A DNA stretch of 64,000 nt from Sphagnum compactum (taxonomy: Eukaryota > Bryophyta > Sphagnopsida > Sphagnales). Positions 1-12,977 of this stretch are shown here, one piece after another. The notes beneath the pieces are model-generated. The model did no database searches and was not told where the DNA came from. It saw only the letters and a program-made list of their open reading frames with translations. Numbering within the stretch: the stretch's first letter is position 1; each line of letters starts with the position of its first letter. Made by a program: the position numbers and the translations under genes. Where the stretch lies: the NCBI GenBank assembly GCA_965153455.1, contig OZ234501.1, positions 12,276,001 through 12,340,000 on the forward strand. The letters run 5' to 3'.

Positions 1-1139
1 ATACAATACAAGAATCTTGGTTGAAATGAAGTAAGAACATACCCACTTTGGTTAGATAATGAAATTATTGTGCTTGAAAGCTAAGGGATGACATTTCATT
101 ATAGTTACGTTAAACATTTCATTAAAGTGCAACCCATCTAAAGTTGAGTTGATTGAATGAATCTCACATAAACTTTAAATTACAACATGTTCAACTAAAT
201 TAAATTTCCAAACAAGTGACTTCCAAGATAATGTCATAAAGATTTATTAATCCCACCTTTGAAAAAAACATACTCTTTATGAATATTCCAACACAAAAAA
301 GTTTCCAAATAAACTAAATGTAATAGTATAACATTGTTGCATAAGTATGTTTTACCACTTTTAGAAACCTTACTTCAAATCTACTTTGTGTTTCAACACA
401 CTAAACATTGTACACTACATTAAAATATGATTTTAAAATTATCATAAACTTATTCATTTCACTAGTACAAAAGCGGGATGTAGTTCATTAGCCTAAATCA
501 CTATGGGACCTTAAAAGTGAAATAAGTTCACTGCACTTCAGTGATTTCACCTTGGTTAAAATTATTTCACTATAATATCACTATGTAAACATCATGTTTC
601 ACTACTGGTTGACATAAGTCATTATTATAATTTACTATGATAAATAGGTTTATTTTCATGTTGTTGTTTTAAATATCTTATGTTACTTTATGGTACACCC
701 TATATTATTTTAAATTATTTTAGTTATTCTGACTTATAACTTAAGTTATTATAATTTATTATAAATTATTATATAAAAATTATTATACGTTATTATACCT
801 TAAGGTATCCTAGCTAATATATTATAGGTTTTTTACTTTAAATTATTTAATATTAAATTATTCAACTAACCTTAAGTTATACCTTCGGTTATTTTATTTT
901 AAATTAATATATGTTATTTCAAGTTTTGTTTTACGTTATTCAATATCATTCTATTTTATATTATTATAAATTATTTTATCCTAAGTATAACAATTTAAAA
1001 TAATCTAAAATAAAATATAATGACATAAAGTAAAATAACTTAAAATAGCCAATAATAGCTTATGAAAAATAATTGAGAATAACCTACAATAAAATAAATA
1101 TTAATAACTTATAATATTCAATAATAACTTATAATATAA
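1..1139. other. AT-rich intergenic DNA, no gene
   Basis: No coding region is supported. From about 640 to 960 the top strand is T-rich, with a recurring TTAT/TTATTTTA pattern. From about 1000 onward it becomes A-rich with the complementary pattern (AAAATAACTTAAAATA). A CACTA-like end (CACTAGTACAAAAG) lies at 463 but I found no matching opposite end. This is probably decayed transposon and satellite sequence. Confidence 0.6.
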
Positions 1140-2345
1140 AAGCCACCAATAGTCGTAATATAACCAAAAATAACAAAAAATAGTAATCAATAAAATAGCC
1201 ACCAATAACCATTAATAAAATAGTCACTAATAGTCAGCAATAAAATAGCCACCAATAAAAAGCCACTAATAGCCACCAATAGAATAGCCATTAATAACCA
1301 TCAATAGAATAGCCAACAATAGCCACTAATATTTATTAATAAAATAAGAACTAGTAGCCTATGATAATTTAACTTAAACAACCACTAATATCCACCAATA
1401 TAATATCCACGAATAGCCATTAATAAAATAATTCCACCAAAGGCCATTAATAGCTTATGGTAATTTAACTTAAAATAATCACCAATAGAATAACTACTAA
1501 TAGTCATTAACAGTATGGCCACCAATGGCCATTAATAAAATAGTCACCAATAGCCATTAATAAAATAGTCACCATAGTCATTTATAAAATAGTCAGCAAT
1601 AGCCATTAATAAAATAATCAACAATAGCCATCAATAAAATAGTCAACAATAGCCATTAATAAAATAGTCACCAATATCCATTAATAAAATAATCACCAAT
1701 AACCATTAATAAAATAGCCAATAATAGCCATTAATAACTAATTAATAAAATAACCATTAATAGCCATCAATAGAATAATTATCAATAGCCATAATAAAAT
1801 AACCATTAATAGCCTCCAATAAAATAGTTACCAATAGTCATCAATAGAATAACCACCAATAGCCACTAGTAGAATAGTCACCAATAGTAATTAATAAAAT
1901 AACGAACAATAGCCACCAAATCAATAGCCATCAATAAAATAACCAAGAATAGCCACCAACAGAATAGCCACAAATAGCCTATGGTAATATAGCTTAAAAT
2001 AGCCAATAATAGCATAAGGTGAAATAGCTTTCAATAGCCAAAAGTAACCAACAATAGCTTCACATAGTCAAAAATAACTTAAGATGAAATAGTTTACAAT
2101 AACCAAAAATAACTTACAATAGTCGAAAATAATTTAAAGTGAAATAGCCAAAAATAACCAAAAATAACCAACGATAACCAAAAATAACATAAAATAACAT
2201 AAAATAGCCCAAAATAACTTAAAATAACCTAAAGTAACCTAGGGTGAAATAATTAAAAATACCCAAAAATAATTATAAATAATCATAAATAATGTGAGGT
2301 GAAATAATGTAAAACAATGAAAAGTAACTCTAGAATAGTTGAAAG
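1140..2345. repeat. AT-rich minisatellite array (AATAGCCA-type)
   Basis: Dozens of imperfect tandem copies of a 10-12 bp motif such as AATAGCCACC or AATAGCCATT are joined by TAATAAAATAGTC. In the best stretch (about 1500-1740) this gives a higher-order unit of about 25 bp. The motif drifts toward AAAATAACC after about 2000. There is no long open reading frame. Degeneration is graded along the array, as in an old minisatellite. Confidence 0.85.
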
Positions 2346-5300
2346 TAGCCTAACATAGGTAGTATTATTATATTAACAAAAAAATTATCCATTTATTAAA
2401 CATTTTTTTTTTCAAAAAAATGGTCATTGAAATATTATTGAATAGTGATATTCCAAAAAAACATTGTTCAAATGATTTTACGCTTTCAAAAGGAAATAAA
2501 TGTAATTACGTACATTACTGAAAAAAAAAGTAAATTAAACTTGAATCATTTCTTTTGGACAAAATTCAATAAAATATGAAATTTCAAAGCTTATGTTTTT
2601 GTAATCATTAAAATGAAGTATTTGATAAATAAAATGTAATATAATACATTATCACAACAAATGTGATGGCTTGATGGTAGGGGTGTTTGCTTCCATTTTA
2701 GAGGTTAAAAGATCAAATTTCACAAATGGTTTGTTTATGGTCAACAATGGTAAGTTGATTGAATAATTGACTACTTAGGTTTATTACATGGGCTATGTAC
2801 TTAGGCTAGGTTTTTAATTTAGCATAGATAATGACATGTGTCAATAATTCATAAGTTGAAAATCATGAAATTATCAATAATATTAAATATAAACAATTTA
2901 AATTTAATTGATTTGCATATTGCCTAGCTAATTAACTAACAAGTGAAATGGCTTTGTAAATTTATATTTTGCTTGAAAGTAAACTTGTTTCACTAACTAC
3001 TAATGGACCAATCCATTGTTCGTAACAATTAGTCCCCGTTTGGTAGGGGGGTTGACCAGTTTCACCATTAAAATTGTTTAAATCCACTCAAAATCTAGTG
3101 AAACCCAGAATGAACTATGACGCATTTTAGTGTAACGTTTACTGTGTAATTCATAACTCAACTTCAAAAATACTTACAAGAATTTTCTTTTTTAAAAATT
3201 CAACCCTAATTCAAATTTATTATCCACTTAGGAATATGAAACTTTCTTTCAACAACTACCTTAACAATTCTAAATGTAGTCAAAAGTGATTCAAATTTGA
3301 TTATACATATTCTAATCCAATTCACATGAATGGTATCAAATGTATTATCATTATAACAAAAGTTACAAATGATGTCATGTGCATGTCTTGTGTAACAATA
3401 TGTGTAGACCATGATAATTGTTACCATGCATGGTAGATATCACAAAACAATATATTGTTGTCTAAATGTGGTTCAATTATAACCATTTAAATTATCACAA
3501 TATCTTCATAAAATGTCCAATGCATCTTGGACATATGTCAACGATCCATGTTCTATATAATCATGGCCATGACTAATACATAATTTTTGGTTAAATTATG
3601 CAACATTTGTGAAAATGTGCCATGCATCATGATCGATGCATTTTTTTACAAATGGAATTTGAATCGTTCACTTTTCATTATTATAGTGGATTGGCATGTG
3701 AAAATTTGCCACAAACTATTGATTTTAAAATCATGCATATAATATGGCACACAAGTAATTCCATGATGTTATGTTTCATTACTAACATTTGGTAAAATAC
3801 TCACATACATAACATTACACAAGCTATCAAATAAAACAAAATAACTTCTTCTAAATTAAAGAAAAGGCTTAATTTGACAATTCTAAATGAAATTGAAACA
3901 TTAGATTAACATTGACTACACATACACATAAAATTGAAATGTAAACAAAAGCATTTAATTTTGAAATAATGATGTTTGGCCATAATAACATTGTTTGACA
4001 CTTAAATCATATTTGTACACTAATAAGATTTTAAATGGTTTGGGAATTAAAGCATGATATTTGTGAGATGTCAAAACATCTCAAACCTTCAACATAAATA
4101 TTTTTGAAGAAAGTTAAGTTGAAGAGCTCAATTAAAGTCAAAATTACAATATGTCAACAAGTGAATGTATGAATGCTTACACATAGATCTAAACTTAGCA
4201 ACAAAGGAATTTCTTGATATCATTTCCATAAAACCTCTTAAATGAAGGAAAAAGATTTAACCTTTTTAGTATCCTTGTATGAAGATCCATTATATTAGGA
4301 GATGGCTTGATAAAACAATGTTTTAATGGCTTGTACCAAGGAACTTGCTTATGTTAGTATGACCTAATGCAATACCGACCTCATATTCACATTGCTCCCA
4401 ATATGATTGATGTAAAACGAAACTCATATTTCTCTTGCCTTGATACTAATTGACATAACATTAGCATCATTCCACTTTTTCTTATTCATACTCTTAATAT
4501 GCGCCTAAAATTCTACATTACCATATATATATATATATATGAAAACCCTATTATGTTGTTACTTACCAAAATTACACAAATCTCCAAATTATCCCTTTTT
4601 ATTAAGTCATCTTTTCACTACAACTCAAAACATTTGTTGTTGTGAAACATTATAATATTGTTGTGAAATTGTAACAAGTGAAAGGTAACAATTTTTTGGA
4701 ATACAACCATTGGGTGTCATCCATATCTTGCATTAAAATGATCCAATTTCTCCACAATAATATTATCATCAATCCATAATTGCATATGTTGAATGTCACA
4801 CAAAACAATTTTCTAATATCTTGCATAAATAATATGTAAGATATCTTGTAATCTTACATTAGTCATATTAAGGCTCTAAGGTACAAGCAAGAAACATAAG
4901 GATTTCATGCCAGATAAAACCCATGCAAGAGACCTTTTTGTCAATTTCAACATTGATGCAAAAAGAAAACGCTTAGACCAATGTAATGTGGTTCTTAGAT
5001 TTAAAAAGAACCACCCCATTCATATTGTAATATGTTTCACAATCAGAAAACCATTGGTTCCAATTCTTTAAAACAAGTCAAAATCCAAAAAACATCAATC
5101 CCAATTATTTGAAAAGAATAATTAAAGAACCAATGGTTTTCATGAAAGAACCAACAGTCTAATGGGCTATTATTCAATTTCTTCCAATTTTATTAAAACC
5201 ATGGTTATATTTAGTACAATTCTTTGACCTCGGTTAAACCCAAGTTATGAATCCTAAGAATGGCCATGACAACCACTAGGGTTTAGGGTTTCTTATTTTT

Positions 5301-6400
5301 AATGGTTGCTCAACATTCGTTCAAATCAATACTCCCAAAGCATAATAATGGTGTAAGTCTCCAATGGCTTAATTGACAAGACAATATGAAATGAAAGCTC
5401 TTCTTAAGTTTTTTACCTCTCTTTGGCAAGTCTTTAGCTAATTTGTTGAAAAATGGTCAAGAACCTTTGGTTTTCAATAGATGAAATTTCATAGATACCA
5501 CCTTTGTAATTGATAAACCTTAAGTGAAACTCACCCATGAAGATCATCAAGACCTTATACTCCTTAACTTGCACTAAATGTGAACATTAAATGTCCAATC
5601 ACATGATTCTAACATCAATAGAACAACCAAAAAGTTACTGAATTTGCACAATTTCATGCTTTTAATAACTCAAAAAAACCAAAACTCATATCTTGCTTCA
5701 AACCTTGACAAAATGCAAAAAATGGCGAAAACCATTAAACCATAAATAAGGTGACAATTGCTTGTTAGTACAAAGTCTTAAACCTTTGGCAATGGCTTGT
5801 TCTTACAAAGCCCAGTGATTTGTCTCCCTGAAGTAACCCAACATGAACAATCCAAATAGCAAAAGCCAACAATACTTACTCTATTCCTAAGCAACTCAAA
5901 CCCAAGACTCCTTAAATTGAGATAATCCATGGTCAAAGTTAGATAACATAGTATTACTAAATATCAAATCTATGAACCTCAGTTATATCACAAGATTGAA
6001 GTATGATGCATCATCATCCACCACGAAACCTCACCCAAAAGTGTCAGACAGAGAAGGCAAAATCACTGAATGCAATTCAATGCAACCACTTCACTGCAAA
6101 TCCACAAAACTGCAGGTCTTGTGAATAAAACCATAGCTGCAATCACCCAAAAAAACAAAAAACAAAAGCAGTTACTCATTCCCCCTATAAATCAAACTGT
6201 GTATGCATGTTCATAACATAAACCTGTCCTAAATCCCTCTGAAATGACCATATGAAAAAACTCACCGCTGAAGTTTACTATCAAGGAAAGACCCAAAATC
6301 CACCACCACTTCAGAATCGGAAAGATGATGTTTTGAAAACTGCAAAAGAGAGAAGAAGACTCTGCCTCTGGAAGGAACACCTGCCACCAATTTTACCATA
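2346..6400. other. AT-rich intergenic DNA, no gene recognised
   Basis: I see no supported gene in about 4 kb. Small features are an (AT)n microsatellite at about 4523-4542, a perfect 15-bp inverted repeat (5046-5060 with 5127-5141, GAAAACCATTGGTTC and its complement), and a telo-box-like AGGGTTTAGGG at about 5278. Short ORFs are scattered and lack recognisable domains. Confidence 0.6.
5046..5141. repeat. 96-bp perfect-arm inverted repeat
   Basis: The arms GAAAACCATTGGTTC (5046-5060) and GAACCAATGGTTTTC (5127-5141) are exactly complementary over 15 bp, with a 66-bp AT-rich spacer. It could fold as a hairpin and may be the core of a decayed foldback element. No flanking duplication is evident. 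Confidence 0.6.
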
Positions 6401-7357
6401 AATCTCTTGAAGAAGAGAAGCTATGAAACTTTTTGAATCAGAATTCTAAACTGCCAAGTTGCTGACAGCGAATGATGGAACTCAGATATGAAAAAAGCAC
6501 CATCTCTTTGAACACAAACTGCTTCCAGATTCTACAGCATAGCTGGAAGCTGAAGGTAAGAGAGAGTAAGTATTTTGGAAAAGGCAGAAAAGCAGCCAGG
6601 TGTTTTCAAAGCATGGAATATATACTACATAATTATGTTGGCAATGTGTACTGTGGGCAAGGAATTTCCAAACCACATACCTCTGAATCCAAAGGATACA
6701 TCACCAAATCCAAATGCAAGTTTGTTGCATGCGCACACAACTGGGAGTTTGCAGAAACTCACCCACAAGCGAGAAAATGATGCATTTATTGCTGGGTGCA
6801 GAACTGCTGATACAATACCTACTACTGGCAGCAGCAAACACTAACCCTAGAGAAGAACAAACAACTTACCCTTTGAGAATCTGCTCTCTCTTGTTGTTCC
6901 TCCTCATCATTCCGTAAGAGTGGGACTTGAAGCAGCAGAAGTGTAGAGATGAATGTGTTTACTAAAGGAGCCAACTCCCGTGCTGATACATTCTTCCCAA
7001 TGGTGCTCTCTCATACCTACATGAAACCCAAGTATGATCAATCAAATCTCTTCTTCTGTCTGCCAAGCTCCAGCCTCCTGTTTCCTACCCATGAGAAACT
7101 TCAACAACAAAGTTTGTAAGTAGTCCCAGTTGCTTGCACACGTTGTGCAAGAATCTACAAAAGAAAAGTAGAAAAGCGGCATGCAATTGCACCCAAAAGC
7201 TCACTAAACCCTAAACCCTAAACCTTTATCCCCAGAGGATTTTGAAGAAGGTTCATCTGCAGAGCTCACAACCCAGAAGAAGGATCATCAGAAGAAAGAG
7301 CTCGCAACCCAAAAGAGGCATTTGAAGGGACCATCAGCAGCAGAGAAGGTCACAGCG
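6401..7357 (+). promoter_or_regulatory. 5' flank and leader of ZPR1, with telo-box
   Basis: This is sequence upstream of the ZPR1 start codon. A double telo-box (CTAAACCCTAAACCCTAAAC) lies at about 7204-7224, roughly 140 bp before the ATG. In plants this motif is typical of promoters of ribosomal-protein, translation and cell-cycle genes, which suits ZPR1. The 7240-7357 stretch is purine-rich (AGAAGAAAG...) and looks like a 5' UTR. The transcription start cannot be read from sequence alone. Short ORFs at 6.2-6.9 kb on both strands show no domain. Confidence 0.5.
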
Positions 7358-10300
7358 ATGGCAACGTTTACGAGAGGAGGAGGAGAAGGAGAAGAAAGTC
7401 AGCAAGAGGAGGAGGCTGTGATCAATGATGTGCGGTCAGCCGCGGAAGCTCTCAGTGCTGCGGATCAAGCAGCAGAAGCAAACCCAATTCAGGAGATAGA
7501 GAGTTTGTGCATGCGATGCAGAGAGAATGTGAGTGTTTCCCCTGGCCCGTTGCTTTGTGATTTTGTTCTCTCTCTCTTTGTTCGCTGTTTTTTTTCTGTT
7601 AATGTGTGCAATCGAAACTGGGTGGAATGTCGCAGGGCACAACTCGAATCCTTCTCACTCGAATTCCACATTTTCGAGAGGTGGGTTTATGATTCCAAAC
7701 TGTCCTCTCTCTCCCTCTCTCTTTCATCATCAGTTGAGATTTCTGAGAGAAAGATAACACAAGCTCCAGAAACAGCTTCTGACACTTGGGTCTTCTTCCA
7801 AGATTCAAAGAGCACATCATTTTTTCTGTTTTCCATGATGAGATTTTTGCTGAAACATCATCATAATGTTGTTGTTGCTTGTCATCTGCTGCTGCTGCTG
7901 CAGGTGGTTCTGATGGCTTTTGAATGTCCACACTGTAATGAAAGGTTTTCACAACTCCATTTTTTCTCTGTTTGCAACATCTGAAGAAGAAGATCCATTC
8001 AGAAGATCCATTCATTGTTCCTGAGGAGGAGGAGGGATGATGATTCTGGTCTTGTTGTCAGATTCTAGGGTTTTTGAATAATTTGGTGTTTCCAAGTATG
8101 GCTGACTGGCTCACTTTTCATTTTTTATTGTTGGAATTTTTGCAGAAACAATGAGATCCAGTTTGCAGGTCAGCTAGAGCCAAATGGGTGTCAAATCACC
8201 CTCAAAGTACCCATCAGCAACAGAAAGGTACTTTGTCCTTGTCCCCTTCTTTTTCTCCATTCTTTGACAATATGGTTTTCATTCTGCTTGAAGGGAAGGC
8301 CACTGTCATGATATCATCTTCATTCCTTTTCTTGGATTGCAGCCTTGATGCAAGAGGTCAAGAAGAATTCTTGGGTGTGACAGACAAGACCGAATTCCTG
8401 TTGCAGTAGAGATGATGATTTTTTAGGTCATTTTGAGGCTCTTCGTTGTGTGTTCTAGGGTTTAGGGTTTAGGGTTTTGACGCTCTTCACTGCTGGCTTG
8501 CTCATGTGATTTCTGCCTTCTGAACTTTCTCTGTAACCTGCCGATGATGGGCAATCTGTTGAATCTGCTGTGCTTTCATTGCAGGTGCTAGACAGGCAAG
8601 TAGTGAAGTCTGACTCTGCCACTATCAAGGTGTGTCCTCTCTGCCTCTTCATTTAGGAGCTATTGGACATGTTGTTTTGAAGTGAAACTGTTGTGCATAA
8701 GACAGGTCCTTCATTACTGATGTTAAGGTTAGCTCTAGCTGTTGTTGGAAGTCTTCTCAACTTCCCTAGTATCTTCTGGGATTCCCAAATGTGAAAATTC
8801 TGCTTCAGTAGGTGATGCTCCTCCTTGATTGATGCTTTCTTTTGTAAGGCTCTCTCCTTCTGGGTACACGAAAACCTCGCTATAATCTTAAGCTCTTGAA
8901 TGGGTTTCACATGCAATACTCAATACTTCAAAGTAGGTGCATCATTCTCTCTGTTGGTCCAGTTTCACACAGCTGGGTTTTTCCTTTTGTCAGATCCTCA
9001 TGTCATTCTTTGTAGCTGCAGAATGGAAGTATGTGATAGAGGGCACACCAGAATATTTGTCATTGTTCAGTTGTACAACTTGCTGAATGAATTCCTGTTC
9101 TGATGTGCAGGTCCCGGAGCTTGAATTTGAGGTGCCTCCTGAAGCACAGCGTGGCACACTTTCAACGGTTTCTTTCTCCATCCTTTCTTGTGTGATCTCT
9201 AGCTTTACTGTCAAGTAGGATATATCATTTGCTTTAAGTGTGTACCTATATGTCCTCAAAGAGCAGTGCTTTTACAACTTGTTAGTAGTTCTGTGAAATG
9301 GGATGGCATTAGATACAAGGAAGGCAGCAGTTGCAGGGTCATCTCCAGATTTGGCTCTTTTGAAAAATTTGGTGATTGCAATTGTTGCATGTGAGCTGCA
9401 GGTTGAAGGAGTGTTGCGGAGGGCAGCTGATGAATTGCTGGCCTTGCAAGAAGAGCGACGGGTAGGTGGGCGGGCCTTGTTGCATGCCCCTCTTGTTTGC
9501 TATGACTGCTCTATGATCTCTGGTCACAGACAGTACATTCTGCATAGATTTGTCTTCTCTATGGCTCTTCTCTTGAATGATTGTGTGTTAGACTTAGGGT
9601 TTAGGGTTTATGGTTACTCACAGCAATCCAGACTCCTTGTCTGTGCAGAAGGTAGACCCTCATACAGCAGAGGCAATCGATGCCTTCTTGTTGAAGCTGA
9701 ACGCATGTGCTAAGGGGGAACAAGCCTTTACCTTTGTTTTGGATGACCCATCAGGCAACAGCTTCATTGAGAACCCGTAAGATGATCTCCAACTATGCTG
9801 TAAATAGCCAGTTTGTCATTGAGCTGGGTGGGATTTGAAATGCACATTGCTAGCTATTCTCTGCAGAATTGAGAGCCTGGTTGCTCCTTGACATTTTCTC
9901 AGTGTGTGTCTTGGAAAACTTTGAGCAGATGGCTCTTCTGTCTTGTAGGTATGCACCAGAACCAGATATGTTGTTGACAACCACATATTACCATCGCACC
10001 AAAGAACAGCAAATGGCACTGGGTTTTCTGGCAGAAACAGATGCTCCTGCAGAAGAGGTGGTTGCAGAGCCATCTATCACATCTGACGTTGCAGTAGCTG
10101 ATGGTAATCAGGATGGAACCAGGCAACATGATTACATACCTGCAGGCACAACAAGGCTGCCACATGGTTCTGTTGGGGCACTGTCAGCACATCACACAAT
10201 CGCTCAAGCAAGTTCAACAGAAATGGCTGCTGCTATTTTCAAGTACTCAGGACCTGAGGAGGTGACCTCAAAACCTTTTTTTTGCATAAAATCTTTGGAG

Positions 10301-12977
10301 ACTGCCATCTTGGTGATGATTTGTCAGTCATTGATCAGTAGCAATAGATCTTAGAACCTGTAGTGAGAACCAAACCACTGAAGCAAAAGTCAATGTGGTA
10401 CTACTTTCTGACATGATACAGACAAATGGATATCACTTCCAGAACTTTAGGACAGAATTTGCCTATGTCGGTGTCTCAATTTTTTGTGAAATCCAAGCTT
10501 TGTTATGCAGAATCCATCTTTAGTGTTGGGTTTCAAGGAATTGAATGTGCAATTGGGCCATCCAGTTTTACTATGTTGTTCAGACTGTGCATGAAATTCT
10601 CCAACATCTGTTTAAAGCTTCCTGTTTTTATCATCACAGTGGATTCTCTTTTTTGTTGTTTGCAGGTAATGACATTTCCAGCAACCTGTGGAGCATGTGC
10701 AGAAGCTTGTGTGACACGCATGTATGTCACCAGTATCCTTATTTACAACCCAACTGCTTGTGATTGATTGTTGTCAGCTCAAGTCTGTGATTCTTGATAT
10801 GACACAGTTTGTGGGTCATGACAGAGAACATTCATGTCTAGTCTGCAATTGGGTCTGCTTGAAAACCTGCTCAAATGAAGAGAAGAGAGCTCCCCAAGGA
10901 TAACAGTTTAATGACAAGATAAGTTGCATGAGGATGAGATGTTTTCTTTTGACCAGATACCACTCCAAGATATCCCCTATTTCAGAGAGGTGATTGTGAT
11001 GGCATCTTCTTGTGACACTTGCGGCTATCGGAACTCTGAGGCATGCTCTTCTTTTTGTTCAATCTCCTGGCCTTGCAAATAAATACAAAGGGTGCTGTTG
11101 TTATTATACCCACACTATAGTATTATTTGTGATTTGAGGTCCATGTTTTAGAGTGGCATTCCTGTTGTGATTGTATTGTCATTTTCTCAATTCTAGTTAG
11201 AAATGACTTGGTCTTTTTTTGTCAAGTGGATGCATGATGTCCTGAAAATCCTATAGTAACAATGGATTTAAATGACCAGTTAAAACCCGGCGGCGGTATA
11301 CCCGAGAAAGGCAAGAAAATTACCTTACGCATAACCAAGGTGGAAGATCTCAATCGGGATGTAATCAAGGTATGCCTTTTTGATGTATCAAGATGTAGAT
11401 CCTTGCATCCTCTCCTTGAATCTCTGTGACCACTTTTGTTGTTTGGTTGATTTATTGCTGTGACGTCTAGCTTGTTAAAAACATACAGTTTTTTGTCTGT
11501 TCAACTGCAATGCCCAATGGCAGAATTTCAGAAATTCTAGCACATAATTTAGTGCTGCCAGAGTGGTATTTCTCCAAGGGATTCTTTGTCAGAAATGTGG
11601 TTGACTTTTGGTTTGGGGGGAATATTGCAGTCAGACACCGCATCTGTGGCAGTTGCAGAACTGGATCTAGAGCTTTCAGCAGGCACACTTGGTGGCCTTG
11701 TCACCACTGTTGAAGGTTTAATGACCAACATCAGTCAAAGTGAGTACTTGCAGAAGTGGGGTCACAGTCAATCTCTTATCATAGCTGTTTTGAGCCATGG
11801 ATGATGCTGTGTGAGATAGAACTATGTCTTTGCTTGTATGTCTTCTGTGGCTTTGTGTTCATTCTAATGTTATTTTGCAGCAGCCATGTGAATTATTTTC
11901 CTTATGACATTGCTGAACTGATGCTCATGACAATAATCTCAGGAAGCATGATGGGTGGTATGGTGTTTTGCAGGTTTGCAGCGAGTGCAAGGGTTTAGCA
12001 TTGGCGACAGTGCTGAACCCTGGAAGAGGAAGAAGTGGCAAGAGTTTGAAGAGCATTTACAAAAGGTAAACGTCTTGGACCTCCCATAGACGTGCCCATA
12101 GAGTCGCCTCTTTTTCTGTTGCAATCATAACTTCTTTCCTGACTTCTGCTTTGCTGCAGTTACTGAGGGTGGAGGAGCCATGGACACTTGAGCTGGATGA
12201 TGCTTTAGCGAATTCCTTCATTGCACCTGCTACAGATAGATTTGAAGATGACAAACAGTTGACATGTCTGTCTCTCTGACTCCTTTTTCTCTCTCCAGCT
12301 TTTTGAAGGCTACTAGGAAATGGATGGAAACAGATGCTTAGAGCAGCTCCACTGGTTCTCAGTATGTGACCCTGCAAAAATATTTCTGGCATCCAAGATT
12401 AGTTATTTACTTTTTTTCCAACCCCACCCATAAGACTAAAACTGGGACTGCAAACAGGTGAGAGACTACTAATAGGAACCCACCTGGACATATCAAACTA
12501 TGTAACCAATCAAACAGCAGGTGTTAGGCTCTGCTGTGCCTTTTACCGTGCTCAGAATCCTGCAGGGTCAAATCCATTTTGCTGAGCCAAACCAGCATGT
12601 TTTAACTTTTCTTCATCCAATTTTGTTTTGCTGGGCCACATACTGTGCACCAGTGGAGCTGCTCTTACACTGCTCTTGAGTTCTCCCACTTTATTGTTGA
12701 GGGATTGTTGGATAGTCTTATGTGAGAGTTTTTCCAGCAGTTTTGTTTCTAGTTTTGACACAAGAGGGACTCATGGGTGGTTCTCACCACATCAGTTTCT
12801 TAGAATTTGTTGAGCGCAAAAACGGCATAGTTGTGTGAAAACATGTGATGAGGCCTGCTGACTGTGAAAATGGGTGTCATTGCAGCTTTGGAGTATGAGC
12901 GGACGTGGGATCAAAATGAGGAGCTTGGGTTGAATGACATGGACACTGCCGCTGCTGATGTGGCTTATGCTGATTAG
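7358..12977 (+). CDS. ZPR1: Zinc-finger protein ZPR1, 16 exons, complete
   Basis: ZPR1 is a conserved eukaryotic protein that binds translation factor eEF1A and shuttles between cytoplasm and nucleus. Exons inferred from frame and splice sites: 7358-7528, 7636-7680, 7904-7944, 8146-8227, 8585-8629, 9111-9167, 9402-9461, 9649-9776, 9949-10261, 10666-10732, 10970-11040, 11280-11369, 11631-11739, 11974-12065, 12160-12265, 12886-12977. They sum to 1569 nt (522 aa plus TAG), in frame throughout. Two ZPR1 modules are seen. Each starts with a C4 zinc finger of identical spacing: C51/C54-C80/C83 (CMRC...CPHC) and C322/C325-C351/C354 (CGAC...CDTC). Each is followed by a beta-rich domain ([19 protein letters not shown]). 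The C-terminus is acidic ([14 protein letters not shown]). The ATG at 7358 is the first in frame. Intron 11 appears to use a GC donor. The family assignment is certain; individual exon ends are inferred. Confidence 0.95.
8455..8478 (+). repeat. Interstitial telomere-type repeat in ZPR1 intron 4
   Basis: Three consecutive TTTAGGG units lie inside the fourth intron. A shorter pair (TTAGGGTTTAGGG) lies at about 9595-9608 in intron 7. They match the plant telomere repeat and the telo-box upstream of the gene. Whether they act as internal telo-boxes or are repair scars is not decidable here. Confidence 0.7.
12341..12664. mobile_element. Tourist-like (PIF/Harbinger) MITE in ZPR1 intron 15
   Basis: The 324-bp element has terminal inverted repeats of about 40 bp. 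The left end starts GAGCAGCTCCACTGG and the right end is its complement, CCAGTGGAGCTGCTC. Complementarity continues inward through CAGTATGTG and CCCxGCAAAA with a few mismatches. A TTA trinucleotide flanks both sides (12338-12340 and 12665-12667), the target duplication expected of PIF/Harbinger elements. It has no coding capacity. It lies wholly inside intron 15 and leaves the splice sites intact. Confidence 0.88.

Noticed and set aside
463-476. CACTA-type end CACTAGTACAAAAG
   Set aside because: No opposing terminus or 3-bp duplication found within the following several kb, so an element cannot be delimited.
1140-2345. Regular short repeats resembling a CRISPR array
   Set aside because: Units are 10-25 bp, highly degenerate and without distinct spacers, in a plant nuclear genome. 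This is a minisatellite.
5278-5292. Telomere or chromosome-end signal
   Set aside because: Isolated one- to three-unit TTTAGGG runs are telo-boxes or short interstitial repeats, not a telomere tract.
7599-8015. 138-codon minus-strand ORF over ZPR1
   Set aside because: Overlaps ZPR1 exons 2 and 3 antisense; the plus-strand frame is the conserved one.
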